Part shown: positions 35,783-45,500 of the stretch, one piece after another
How positions within the stretch are numbered: the first letter of the stretch is position 1
Layout of the letters: the number at the start of each line of letters is the position of its first letter
Assembly: GCF_050875635.1 (NCBI RefSeq)
Contig: NZ_JBPAOH010000024.1
Coordinates: 10,110 to 74,109, forward strand
Length of the DNA: 64,000 nucleotides
Direction of reading: 5' to 3'
From: Hassallia sp050875635
GTDB lineage: Bacteria > Cyanobacteriota > Cyanobacteriia > Cyanobacteriales > Nostocaceae
Position numbers and translations under genes: made by a program
Notes under the pieces: generated by a model
The model's database searches: none
What the model saw: the letters and a program-made list of their open reading frames with translations, nothing else
Told to the model about the DNA's origin: nothing

Positions 35783-37960
35783 ATGTCAGACAGTACAACA
35801 AAAGCCCCAAAATCATCCTTATCTGCACAACAATTGGAAGACTTTAAGAAAAAGTTTGAGAAAAGGATGCAGTTCTATATGGTGCCAGGGGCATCATTAG
35901 GCATTGTTCAAAATGGCAAAGTGCTGGTATCTCAGGGGTTTGGCGTGCGAGACTTGGCAACCAAGGAGCCAACGACTTCAAAAACTCTTTTTACGTTGGG
36001 GTCAATCACTAAGTCATTGACCGCTTTTATGGTTGCTACTCAAGTAGATAAGGGTTTATATACTTGGGATACTCCAGTGTCGGAAATTAGCTCACAGTAC
36101 AAATTTCCCCCTGCCACCACCAAGCAAGTAAGAGTTAGAGATTTATTGGGAATGTGTACTGGCATAGAGGGTGCACTTAATCGGTATGCTAACATCAAAT
36201 CTGAAATATTTGGTGCTAATTCAACGCTTTGGAATGACCAATCGGCAATATACACGATCAAAAATATCCCTTTTTTGCCATGTTATCCAGGCAGTGAGGG
36301 GGAACACATCTATAACAACGAGCTGTTTGCCAGCGCTGCTTACCTAACACCATTAAAAAATGGTACATCTACAGCCCAATTGCTGCAAGGTTATAAGCAC
36401 TTGATGCGCCAGAAAGTATTTGATACTATTGGCATGGAAAGTACCTGTATCACTGGTATTTTATCAACTGCTAGTAGGGACTATGCTACTAGCTACGGAC
36501 TCGATATGAGTGATGGACAAGCAAAAACTTTTGAAAAAGGTTCGATCAGTATTAACTTTATCGATGGTATAGCCCCAGCAGGTCAGAGTGTTTCCAACGT
36601 TGAAGATATGAACCGTTACCTGATAACGTTGTTGAACGACGGAGTAAGCCCAGATGGTAAGCGGGTGGTTAACGCTGAAATTCTACAGGAAGTTTGGAAT
36701 GTAGAAGGCAAAGAAACTAAAACCAAGCGTAGTGATACAGGTATTACAGGAACCACAAGATACGGAATGGGTTGGTGGATAGAAGAAATTAAGAGGAAAT
36801 CTAATCCTGCCGAAAAAATCACAGTTCGGCATCATGGAGGGTTTTTACCATCCTGGGCTTGTATGCAGATGCTAGTTCCAGAGCACAATATCGGCATGGT
36901 CATCCTCAGCAATGGCTGTTTTGGTCGTGAGTTGTCGATGGAAATGAATCAAGAATTGCTAAAGTTACTCTATGACTGCGATCTCGACAACTTCATTAAC
37001 AATGAAGCCCTTTATCAGAAGTTTGTGGAGGATTTGAAAACAACAATTCCCACCAAAGTTTCCTCATACACGATCGCACCCGAAAATGTGGACGATGTAG
37101 AGTTGCTTCTCGGTAATTATGAAGGGGGGTGGACTTTAGCGCTAGACCCAGATCGTCACTTGGTATTGTTCAAAGACGGCTGGATTTATCAGTTGTGTCC
37201 CTCTAAACAAGATCCCTTACATATCTATTACATAGGAGCATCGAATAATCACAGGATCATGCAAGTAATGTCAGCAGATCCTTTAAAGCCTGATTTTGAT
37301 GTGCTTCAAGCAGCTAAAATTTGGTTTGTTCAAGGTGCTGAGGAAGGAGTCATTCAAATGATTGGGCCTCAAGTCGGACAACTCAATAAATTGCGTAATC
37401 CACTGGAATCCCCTGAGGTACAGATTGGACTCATCAACCTAATGAGTGATAAATTAATTCAGAAATCCAATGCTTTTTTAAATTCCTTTGGGCTGCCTAA
37501 CGTGGATAAATCGCTTCCGGACAAGGATCAGATTGTTGAGCAGATTAAGATTGACCAGCTTAAGAATTCGCTTGACTATATTGATCGGATGCGGCGGATT
37601 ATGTCTGAGATGATTAGCAGGTTTGAGAAAGTACCTATCAGAGATCGCAAAGATATTTATAATACCAGTATTATTCTTAAGCGGATGCAGCAGGTGATCC
37701 CGGCGATGGAGAGTAGGTATAAGAAAGCGCCTACAAGCGAGCGTCAAGTGATTGATGATAGCAATATTCGTGTTCTTATGGATAAAACCTTGGATCTCCT
37801 TAAACAGCTAGACCTTGCCCATGAAAATCACCCAATCGCTTATTCTCCAGAGCCGACAAACGAGCCTGAAGCCGCTTTTCTTCCTAAAGCCCAAGACGTT
37901 AACATCGACATCTCGACGAAAACAACGCTTCACTTAATTAAGGTCATGCAATTGGATTAA
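35783..37960 (+). CDS. PBP/beta-lactamase-fold serine hydrolase 2, with extended C-terminus and MQLD tail
   Basis: The 725-residue protein is a close paralogue of hydrolase 1 through about residue 540. Motifs fall at identical positions: S74-I-T-K77, Tyr177-N-N179 and H351-G-G. It then carries about 130 extra residues (about 550-690) rich in charged helices and containing an internal repeat (MISRFEKVPIRDRKDIYN versus AMESRYKKAPTSERQVIDD). The tail ends IKVMQLD. The ribosome site is worn: TAGTAT stands where the other copies have TAGGAG, so translation may be weaker. It has no signal peptide. It is probably a trans-acting thioesterase/cyclase-like enzyme or peptidase of the same pathway. The inserted region might be an interaction arm. 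Confidence 0.83.
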   Translation: MSDSTTKAPKSSLSAQQLEDFKKKFEKRMQFYMVPGASLGIVQNGKVLVSQGFGVRDLATKEPTTSKTLFTLGSITKSLTAFMVATQVDKGLYTWDTPVSEISSQYKFPPATTKQVRVRDLLGMCTGIEGALNRYANIKSEIFGANSTLWNDQSAIYTIKNIPFLPCYPGSEGEHIYNNELFASAAYLTPLKNGTSTAQLLQGYKHLMRQKVFDTIGMESTCITGILSTASRDYATSYGLDMSDGQAKTFEKGSISINFIDGIAPAGQSVSNVEDMNRYLITLLNDGVSPDGKRVVNAEILQEVWNVEGKETKTKRSDTGITGTTRYGMGWWIEEIKRKSNPAEKITVRHHGGFLPSWACMQMLVPEHNIGMVILSNGCFGRELSMEMNQELLKLLYDCDLDNFINNEALYQKFVEDLKTTIPTKVSSYTIAPENVDDVELLLGNYEGGWTLALDPDRHLVLFKDGWIYQLCPSKQDPLHIYYIGASNNHRIMQVMSADPLKPDFDVLQAAKIWFVQGAEEGVIQMIGPQVGQLNKLRNPLESPEVQIGLINLMSDKLIQKSNAFLNSFGLPNVDKSLPDKDQIVEQIKIDQLKNSLDYIDRMRRIMSEMISRFEKVPIRDRKDIYNTSIILKRMQQVIPAMESRYKKAPTSERQVIDDSNIRVLMDKTLDLLKQLDLAHENHPIAYSPEPTNEPEAAFLPKAQDVNIDISTKTTLHLIKVMQLD

Positions 37961-37969
37961 ACCATAAAT

Positions 37970-38136
37970 TCCACATTCCGCACCCCCAGGTGTCACAATC
38001 GGTAATTTCGGATTTTTGAATACCTACAACGATAATTTTTATACAAAAGCCTGGAGATTTGAGATAGCGATCGCTAATCTCAAATCTCCAAACGACCAAT
38101 TTTCGTTGTGTGACAGTTTAGGGTGCGGAAGGTAGG
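37970..38136. mobile_element. 167-bp MITE-like element with target duplication
   Basis: The ends share the inverted sequence TTCCGCACCC plus TGTCACA further in. The flanking ATAAAT is present on both sides (37964-37969 and 38137-38142), as expected for a target-site duplication. A 13-bp stem GGAGATTTGAGAT with HIP1 in its loop occupies about 38051-38087. It sits in the sequence following the hydrolase 2 tail. The ends suggest mobilisation by an IS with CCGCACCC-type termini. Confidence 0.8.
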
Positions 38137-38159
38137 ATAAATCATTCGTAAATTTTGAG

Positions 38160-38190
38160 AAACCCGGTTGATTCAAACAAACCGGGTTTC
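38160..38190 (+). terminator. Unit-ending hairpin, possible intrinsic terminator
   Basis: AAACCCGGTT and AACCGGGTTT form the stem; only TTTC follows, so termination strength is doubtful. It is the same repeat as at 34830 and 38952. Confidence 0.5.
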
Positions 38191-38299
38191 TAATAGTCTG
38201 TGACTTCACAGTTATTACAAGGATTGCTATATTAATCCCGAATCAAGAGAAGATTACCAAAAATGTTGAATGTTAAGAAAAACTTATATTGATTTGTCC

Positions 38300-38672
38300 G
38301 ATTGATTCAACTGCTACCGGTTTACAATCAGTATCAATGGGATGGGGGCTGGTCTTGGAATTCTCCGGCATCAATCACAGTCTGTTAGGTACTCGCGCTC
38401 CAATGCTAGATGTTAATAGATTAGTAGTTAAGAACAAGCTGCAAATAAATTATATTTACAGTGAAAACGTTCATCAACGAACAACTATTGAACGTAGGCG
38501 CGATCGCCTCGATTGAGACTTTGAAATCGCTCATAGACCACTGCACATCGCCTGAATGTACGAGGCTACACTCCGGCAAGACTTCTCTGCGGCAAGACTA
38601 AATCAACGACAGTTAGACAGTTTTCTTTTCCAAATCATTTCTTTTCCAAATCAAAAAGAACAAATCCTAGGA
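38300..38672 (+). pseudogene. Decayed copy of the NRPS epimerase 3' end
   Basis: The sequence follows the NRPS from about 32070 to its end (TTTACAATCAG, ATGTTAATAGATTAGTAG, GAAAACGTTCATCAACGAAC, then the tail ACTAAATCAACGACAGTTAG). Frameshifts and stops prevent a complete reading frame. It ends in the ribosome site CTAGGAG used by the 81-residue ORF that follows. Confidence 0.8.
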
Positions 38673-38679
38673 GAAAAAA

Positions 38680-38925
38680 ATGACAGACAATCAAGCAACA
38701 CCATCAAATTCAGCAGAGTCTACAAGCGATTCCCAAGAGACTTCTGTAGAGTCTACAAGCGATTCCCAAGAGACTTCTGTAGAGTCTACAAGCAATTCCC
38801 AAGCCGCTTCCCCTGCCTCCAACCCTTCTGAAGAGCCTCGAAAACCTCCTAAACTCAAAGATCTTAACATCCAAGTCTCGCCGGAAACAACACGTTACTT
38901 AATTGATAACATGCAATTGGATTAA
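38680..38925 (+). CDS. 81-residue mini-protein with 11-residue repeats and MQLD tail
   Basis: It starts with ATG 7 bases after AGGAG. The first 12 residues match the hydrolase start. A Ser/Thr/Glu-rich middle has three copies of an 11-residue unit (STSDSQETSVE, repeated exactly once, then a variant). The last 25 residues (KLKDLNIQVSPETTRYL, then IDNMQLD) match the tails of both hydrolases and of the ORF at 34624. It has no catalytic domain, Cys or signal peptide. It looks like a hydrolase copy with the enzyme core deleted, yet the frame, ribosome site and tail are kept and the linker has expanded. This suggests a use for the tail itself, such as docking or competition. No database family is known to me. 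Confidence 0.65.
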   Translation: MTDNQATPSNSAESTSDSQETSVESTSDSQETSVESTSNSQAASPASNPSEEPRKPPKLKDLNIQVSPETTRYLIDNMQLD

Positions 38926-38951
38926 ACCATAAATCATTCGTGAACTTTGAG

Positions 38952-38983
38952 AAACCCGGTTGATTCAAACAAACCGGGTTTCT
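38952..38983 (+). terminator. Unit-ending hairpin, possible intrinsic terminator
   Basis: This is the fourth copy of the AAACCCGGTT/AACCGGGTTT stem, followed by TCTGG. It lies 26 bases after the 81-residue ORF. Confidence 0.5.
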
Positions 38984-39027
38984 GGTAGTCGGTGACTTCA
39001 CAGTTCCTACAAGGATTGCTATATTAA

Positions 39028-39137
39028 TCCCGATTTATCGCGGACTGTGGGTTGGTTTACAACTTGTTTTCCGCTCCACTTGCAACTGGAATCCGTTGAT
39101 AATCTCAAAGAAGCGCTCAAATCGATTAAAGAGGAGT
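39028..39137 (+). pseudogene. Short leftover of the NRPS epimerase domain
   Basis: TTTATCGCGGACTGTGGGTTGG through TCAAATCGATTAAAGAG follows the NRPS at about 31825-31923 and then stops abruptly at unrelated sequence. This is the last visible piece of the duplicated array. Confidence 0.8.
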
Positions 39138-39159
39138 TTATCCTAAGCCTCTAGAATAA

Positions 39160-39590
39160 TAGACAACCCTGTACAATAAGGTAAAACTATGTACAGGGCT
39201 TTGTTTTGTGTATAAACCGCATGAAGAAAGCAAAGAAATTAAATATTACTGTTAAAACACTCGACTCGCTGGGATAATTGTGGCAAACTTCACAGCGTAC
39301 GTACGCCATCAAATTATAGATACTACACATAAGTCAAAAATGTCATGCCCAAAACGATAGCGTAGTGAAGCGTCTCAAAAATTAACGAGATACTGGGATT
39401 CTTCGCTTTACTTCTTACGCTCAGAATGACAAAATATACCCTGTTTAAACTTTTCAGACATCCTCTTAGCTCGAACCTGTTGCCTCTTGCCTCTTTTAAA
39501 CGGTATTCTTTTGATGGTTCGAGAGTAGAAAAAGTTAGCGCTTGGGGGGAAGTTGCTGATTTGTCTAGTTTAGAAAAACAGTAAAGCAGA
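39160..39590. mobile_element. Region with IS/MITE debris before the C-A-KR-PCP-TE gene
   Basis: CCCTGTAC and GTACAGGG are inverted around a short spacer (about 39170-39200). Next is a broken reading frame with TVKTLDSLG, perhaps the start of an IS-encoded protein. The 39339-39478 part has 'CTTACGCTCAGAATGACA' and a right end AGACATCCTCTTA like that of the MITE at 35254. No intact gene is present. The calls are weak. Confidence 0.35.
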
Positions 39591-39596
39591 TAAAAT

Positions 39597-42500
39597 ATGG
39601 ATGATATTGAAGATATCTATGAATTAAGCCCTATGCAGCAGGGCATTCTATTTCACAGCCTTTACGAACAGGGTTCTGGAATGTATTTTCATCAACTTGC
39701 TTGGACTTTACAAGGAAAGTTGAATAGAGATGCTTTCAAACAAGCGTGGCATAAAGTTGTAGCTAGACACGCAGTTTTGCGGACTTCCTTTCATTGGCAA
39801 GAGTTGGAAAAACCCCTTCAAGTCGTCCACTCTACTGTAGAATTACCTTGGATTGATTGCTCTTGGCGGGGACTGACACCAAAAGAGTTAGAAGAAAAGC
39901 GATCGGCTTTTCTTTGGGCTGATAGTCAGCAGGGTTTTCATCTGGACTCTTCGCCGCTGATGCGGTGTGCTTTGATTCAGTTAGAAAGCGATGGCTACGA
40001 ATTTGTCTGGAGTCTGCACCATCTATTACTTGATGGTTGGAGTATGGCGATCGTCCTGAAGGAAGTTTTTCAGTTCTACTACGCGATCGCCATTGGGGAA
40101 AATTTATATTTACCACCACCCACACCCTTCCGAGAGTATATTGCTTGGTTGCAACAGCAAGATTTTTCCAAAGCTGAATGCTTCTGGCAACAATCACTCC
40201 AAGGCTTTAAAATGCCTACTCCTTTGCCATGCATGAAAAAGTCAAAAAGTCAAGAGGCTTATATAGAACAAGATTTTAATTTAACAGAAGTGACGACTAC
40301 GGCTTTGCAGTCTTTAGCTCGTTCAAATAGTTTGACATTAAATACAATTTTACAGGGAACTTGGGCGCTACTGCTAAGTTGCTATAGTGGGGAGTCAGAT
40401 GTTGTCTTTGGGGTAACAGTTTCTGGTCGCCCACCTTCTTTATCAAAAGTAGAATCAATGGTGGGGGTGTCGATTAATACTTTACCAGTGCGCGTGCAAG
40501 TGCTTGAAGAAGCGGAACTATTGCCTTGGTTGAAAAAGTTGCAGGCACAGCAGGTTGAACAACAACAATACTCCTATATGCCTTTGGTGGAAATTCAAAC
40601 TCTAAGTGAAATTCCCCAAGGTCTGCCTTTGTTTGAAAGCATTGTTATTTTTCAGAACTATCCGGTAGATACTGACACAAAGCAGGGAGACTTAAAAATA
40701 GGTCAAATTAAAGGAACTGGACACACTAATTATCCTTTAACAGTAATGGTCAGTCCAGGTTCAGAATTGTCAGTACGCATCAAATATGATAGCGATCGCT
40801 TTGGGTCAAGAACAATTACCTCGATCCGAGAAAACTTACAAGGTTTATTAGAGGCAATTGCAACGAATCAAGAGCAAAAAATTGCTTCATTCATAACCAA
40901 GCTGCGGAAAAAGGGCAAACCACTTAAACTGCAACAACTTGAAGCTGCGTTGATGTCTGCTTCTGAAGTTGAAGATTGTTTTCTGTTAGAAAGAGAAAAC
41001 ACTATAGTTGCTTATGTGGTATTATCATCTAAATTTACTACTCCAGAAAAGCTAAATTCTTATTTGCAATCTCAACTACCTACTTACAAGCAACCAGATA
41101 TATATGTACAAATATCGGCTTTACCGCTGACAGATACAGGAGAAATTGACGAAGCATCTCTGCGTTGTTTACCCGCGATTGATGAAGACTTAGTACAACG
41201 CTGGGAAAAACAACTGGGCGATCTGCCAGAAATTGAGCGAGTAGCGGTAGTTGTTCAACCTCAAACTAATAGTTTACCAGCTTTACATTTATCTGACTTA
41301 TTACCGCAGACAGAAGATGCGGCTATTTATTTTACTACTGTTTCTGGTGATGGCGGATCGCCTGCTCTTGAACCCCAAGCGCCGATCGCCAAGTCACGAT
41401 CGCACGCCATCAGTCACGGAGAACCGCTGCGATATCCAGAAAATTTGCCGCGTACCCTTACAGAACTATTGCAAGTTACGGCTAGAACGAGCAATAAAAA
41501 TATTTTATATATACAGCGCGATGGTAGCGAGTTATTTCAATCCTATGGGGATTTACTGACACAGGCACAACGAATAAATGCTCTTTTGAAAAAACTCGGT
41601 CTTCAGCCCCAAGATAAAGTTATACTGCAAATCAAAAATCCGCAAGATTTTATTCCGGCATTTTGGGGCTGTATTCTGGGAGGTTTTGTACCCGTCCCCC
41701 TGGCGATCGCCCCTACCTACAGCCAAGTAAATAATGCTGTGAACAAATTGCACAATGCTTGGCAGATGCTGGAAAAGCCGATCGTTCTGGCAAGCAAAGA
41801 ACTGGTGGAGGCGATCGCTTCTTTATCGGGGCTTCTGGGTTTAGAGAATTTTCAAGTGGAAAGTTGCGATCGCCTCCACGAGTACGACCCAGATCCGAGT
41901 TATCATCTCAGCCAGCCAGAGGATTTAGCAATTTTACTCTTAACTTCCGGAAGTACGGGAATGCCTAAAGGAGTAATGCTGAGTCATTGGAATATATTAA
42001 GTAGCGTTGCCGCTACCTCCCAAGTCAGCCAATTTACTCAAGAAGATATATCTCTCAATTGGTTGCCCCTAGACCATCCAGGACCTCTCATTCGCTGCTG
42101 TATCCGATGCGTATTTCTCGGTTGCGAACAAATTCACGCACCTACAGATGTGGTTTTACAGCAACCGCTGATATGGTTTGATTGGTTGGAACGCTATCAG
42201 GTGACAAACACTTGGAGTCCTAATTTTGCTTTTACTCTCGTTAACGAGCGATCTGCTGAAATTAAACAGCGGACGTGGAATTTGTCTGCTGTCAGGTCTT
42301 TGTTAAATACTGCCGAACCAATTGTACCGCAAACTGCCCAAAGATTTTGGGAATTATTTCAACCCCATCAGTTATCTTCTCAGGCTATGCATTCCTCTTG
42401 GGGAATGGCAGAAACTTCTTCAGGTGTGACTTTTTCTGACAACTTTTTGTCAGAAAATTCAACTTCGACTTTTGCAGAACTGGGGCTTCCCATTCCGGGT

Positions 42501-45500
42501 GTGTCTTTGAGAATCGTAAGTGGTGAAAATCAAGTTTTAGAAGAAGGGATAGTCGGGTATTTACAAGTCAAGGGCGAGTCGGTCACACAAGGTTACTATA
42601 ACAATTCTCAACTCAATGGAGAAGTCTTTACTACAGATGGCTGGTTCGCTACAGGCGATCTGGGATTTCTACAGGCGGGACGCTTAACGATTACCGGACG
42701 GCAAAAAGATGTAATTATTATTAATGGGGCTAATTATTACAGTCATGAAATTGAAGCCGTTGTCGAAAACATTCCCGATATTGAAGTGTCATACACTGCT
42801 GCGGTATCTGTAGAACGAGATAAATTGGCGATATTTTTCTCTACTCCGCTTATAGGTAAAGACCTGTTGCTGCGGCAGAAATTAGCAGAAATTCAGCAGC
42901 AAGTTGTCAGTCAAATTGGCATTAAACCTGATTATTTACTTCCTGTAGAGAAGACAGTTATTCCCAAAACTTCTATTGGCAAAATTCAGCGATCGCAACT
43001 GTGTCAGCAATTAGAAGCAGGCGAATTCAACTATATTCTCAAAAAAGTAGATATTCTGTTGGAGAATGCCAAAACCATCCCAGACTGGTTTTACCGCCAA
43101 GTCTGGCAAACAAAACAAGTACGCAAATTAACAGTGTCAACAGGACTGACATTAATCTTTATCGAACCATTAGGTTTGGGGGATTATATCGCCGAGCGAC
43201 TGAAGCAGGAAAATCAATCTTGCATTAAAGTATCGGTAGGATCGGTTTTTGGAAAAATTAGTGACGATTGCTACACTATAAATCCAGAAAAAGCAGAAGA
43301 TTATCATTTACTACTAGAAAGCATAGCAGTCAAGCAAAAATATATCGAGCAAATCATACATTTATGGAATTACAGCAAGTATAGAGAAATTTCCAGCCTG
43401 ACAGAATTAGAAACGGCTCAAAATACCGGAGTTTACAGTATACTTTTCTTGGTACAAGCTTTGGCAAAGGTTCAAGGCGATCGACATCCAGTAAAACTGT
43501 TATTCATTTCCAGCTATACCCAGCTTACAGGAGCTACTGACGAGATTGCATATGAAAAATCCTCAGTTCTTGGTTTGCTGAAAACGATCCCTCAAGAAAT
43601 GCCTTGGTTAAACTGTCGTCATATTGATTTATGTGTCGATCTTGAAGTAAACGGGGATTCTATTCTGGCGGAGATGCAAGACATAACAGGAGAACGAGAA
43701 GTTGCCTACCGCAAGGGACAGCGTTTGGTTCCGCGTCTGGAACGAGTAAACTGGTCTGGAGAATTTAAGCAACCATTACCTTTTAAAACAGGAGGGAGCT
43801 ATCTTATTACTGGCGGGTTGGGAGGAATTGGCGTAGAAATTGCTAAATACCTGCTGGAAAATTATCATGCCAGGTTACTATTGGTAGGAAGGACACCCCT
43901 ACGAGCCGAAAAACTCGCAGCTTTTGAGCAATTACAACAGCTAAATGGGACTGTAGTTTATGAAACAGTCGATATTTGCGATCGCCCAGGTATGGAAGCC
44001 ATCATATCTGCATGGGGCGAGTTAGATGGCATTATTCACTTAGCAGGTGTAGCCCGTGAGAGTTTGCTAGAGTCAGAAACGCAGACAGGTTTGGCAGCAT
44101 CCTTGCGTTCAAAGGTAGCTGGAACGTGGGTACTACACCAATTAATTAAAGATAACCCTGATAGTATTTTTATCAACTTCTCTTCTGTCAACGGCTTTTT
44201 TGGAGGGACGACTGTGGGCGCTTATGCCGCAGCCAACAGTTTTATCGATGCTTTTTCTGACTACCAAAGAACCCGCAGTTCCTTGCATAGCTATTGTTTT
44301 GCTTGGAGTATGTGGGACGAAACTGGCATGAGTCGGGGCTATCAAATGAAAGAACTGAGCCGCGATCGCGGTTACTATCCAATTGGGAAGCAGCAAGGAA
44401 TTTACGCTTTTTTGGCAGGAATGAGTTTGGAACCCACACGCTCTTACATCGGTATAGATGGCAACAACGCAAATATACAACGCTATCAGTCTGAATGTTA
44501 TAGTTTGGAAAAATTAATCGCCTATTTTACAGGCACAGTACCCGCAATACCACAACCACCATGCGATCGCTTCGGCACTCCTACCACCTGTCAGCTTCAG
44601 TTAGTAGAGGAAATGCCCCTTACCGATAGCGGTGAAATCGATCTTCACAAGCTTGCCGGAAAAATTATACCTCACAAAGGCGAACGGGTAGCACCTCGGA
44701 ACGATGTAGAACGGGAAATAGCAAAAATATGGGAAGATGTACTAGGCGTTGAAAATGTCGGGATTTACGACAACTTCTTTCAACTGGGTGGTCATTCCTT
44801 GCGAGCGCTGCAAGTGATGTATCGGTTGCAGAACAAATTTTCTGTAGACTTACCCTTGCAAAATCTCTTTCATACTCCTAATATTGCCGGTTTAGCCGCA
44901 ACAATTGGAAAGCAGCGTCAACAACCATTCTCCTGCTTAGTTCCCATTCAGCCAAAGGGTAATCGCTCGCCCTTCTTCTGCGTCCATCCCGTTGGTGGTA
45001 ATGTCCTTTGCTATGCTGATTTAGCCCGTCATCTCGGTGACGAACAGCCATTCTACGGGCTGCAATCAGTAGGACTCAATGGGGAACAAGAACCGATGAC
45101 CTGTGTGGAAGACATGGCAACCCATTATATTAAAGCCATTCAAACCATTCAGCCCACTGGTCCGTATTATATAGGAGGTTGGTCTTTAGGAGGGGCGATC
45201 GCCTTTGAGATGGCTCAACAGTTATCCGTTTCCGGACAAGAAATAGCGTTGCTAGCACTGATCGACAGCTACACCCCAAAAGTAATTGAGCAGGTATCCG
45301 AACACCGCAAGCACGTTTTATCACAAAAGTCAAGCGATCGGGCTTTAGATGATAGTACCTTAGCTTCCTACTACTTTGCCCAAGACCTTGGTAGTCTTTT
45401 AGGAAAAGAGTTGGTAGTATCACTGGCTCAACTACAAGAACTAGAATTAGATGCACAGTTGACTTACATTTTAGAGCAGGCTCGAATAGCTGAAGTTCTC

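Noticed and set aside
38680..38925. 81-residue ORF as a RiPP precursor
   Set aside because: No Cys/Ser/Thr core at the C-terminus of a known class and no modification enzyme nearby; homology of both ends to the serine hydrolases explains it better.
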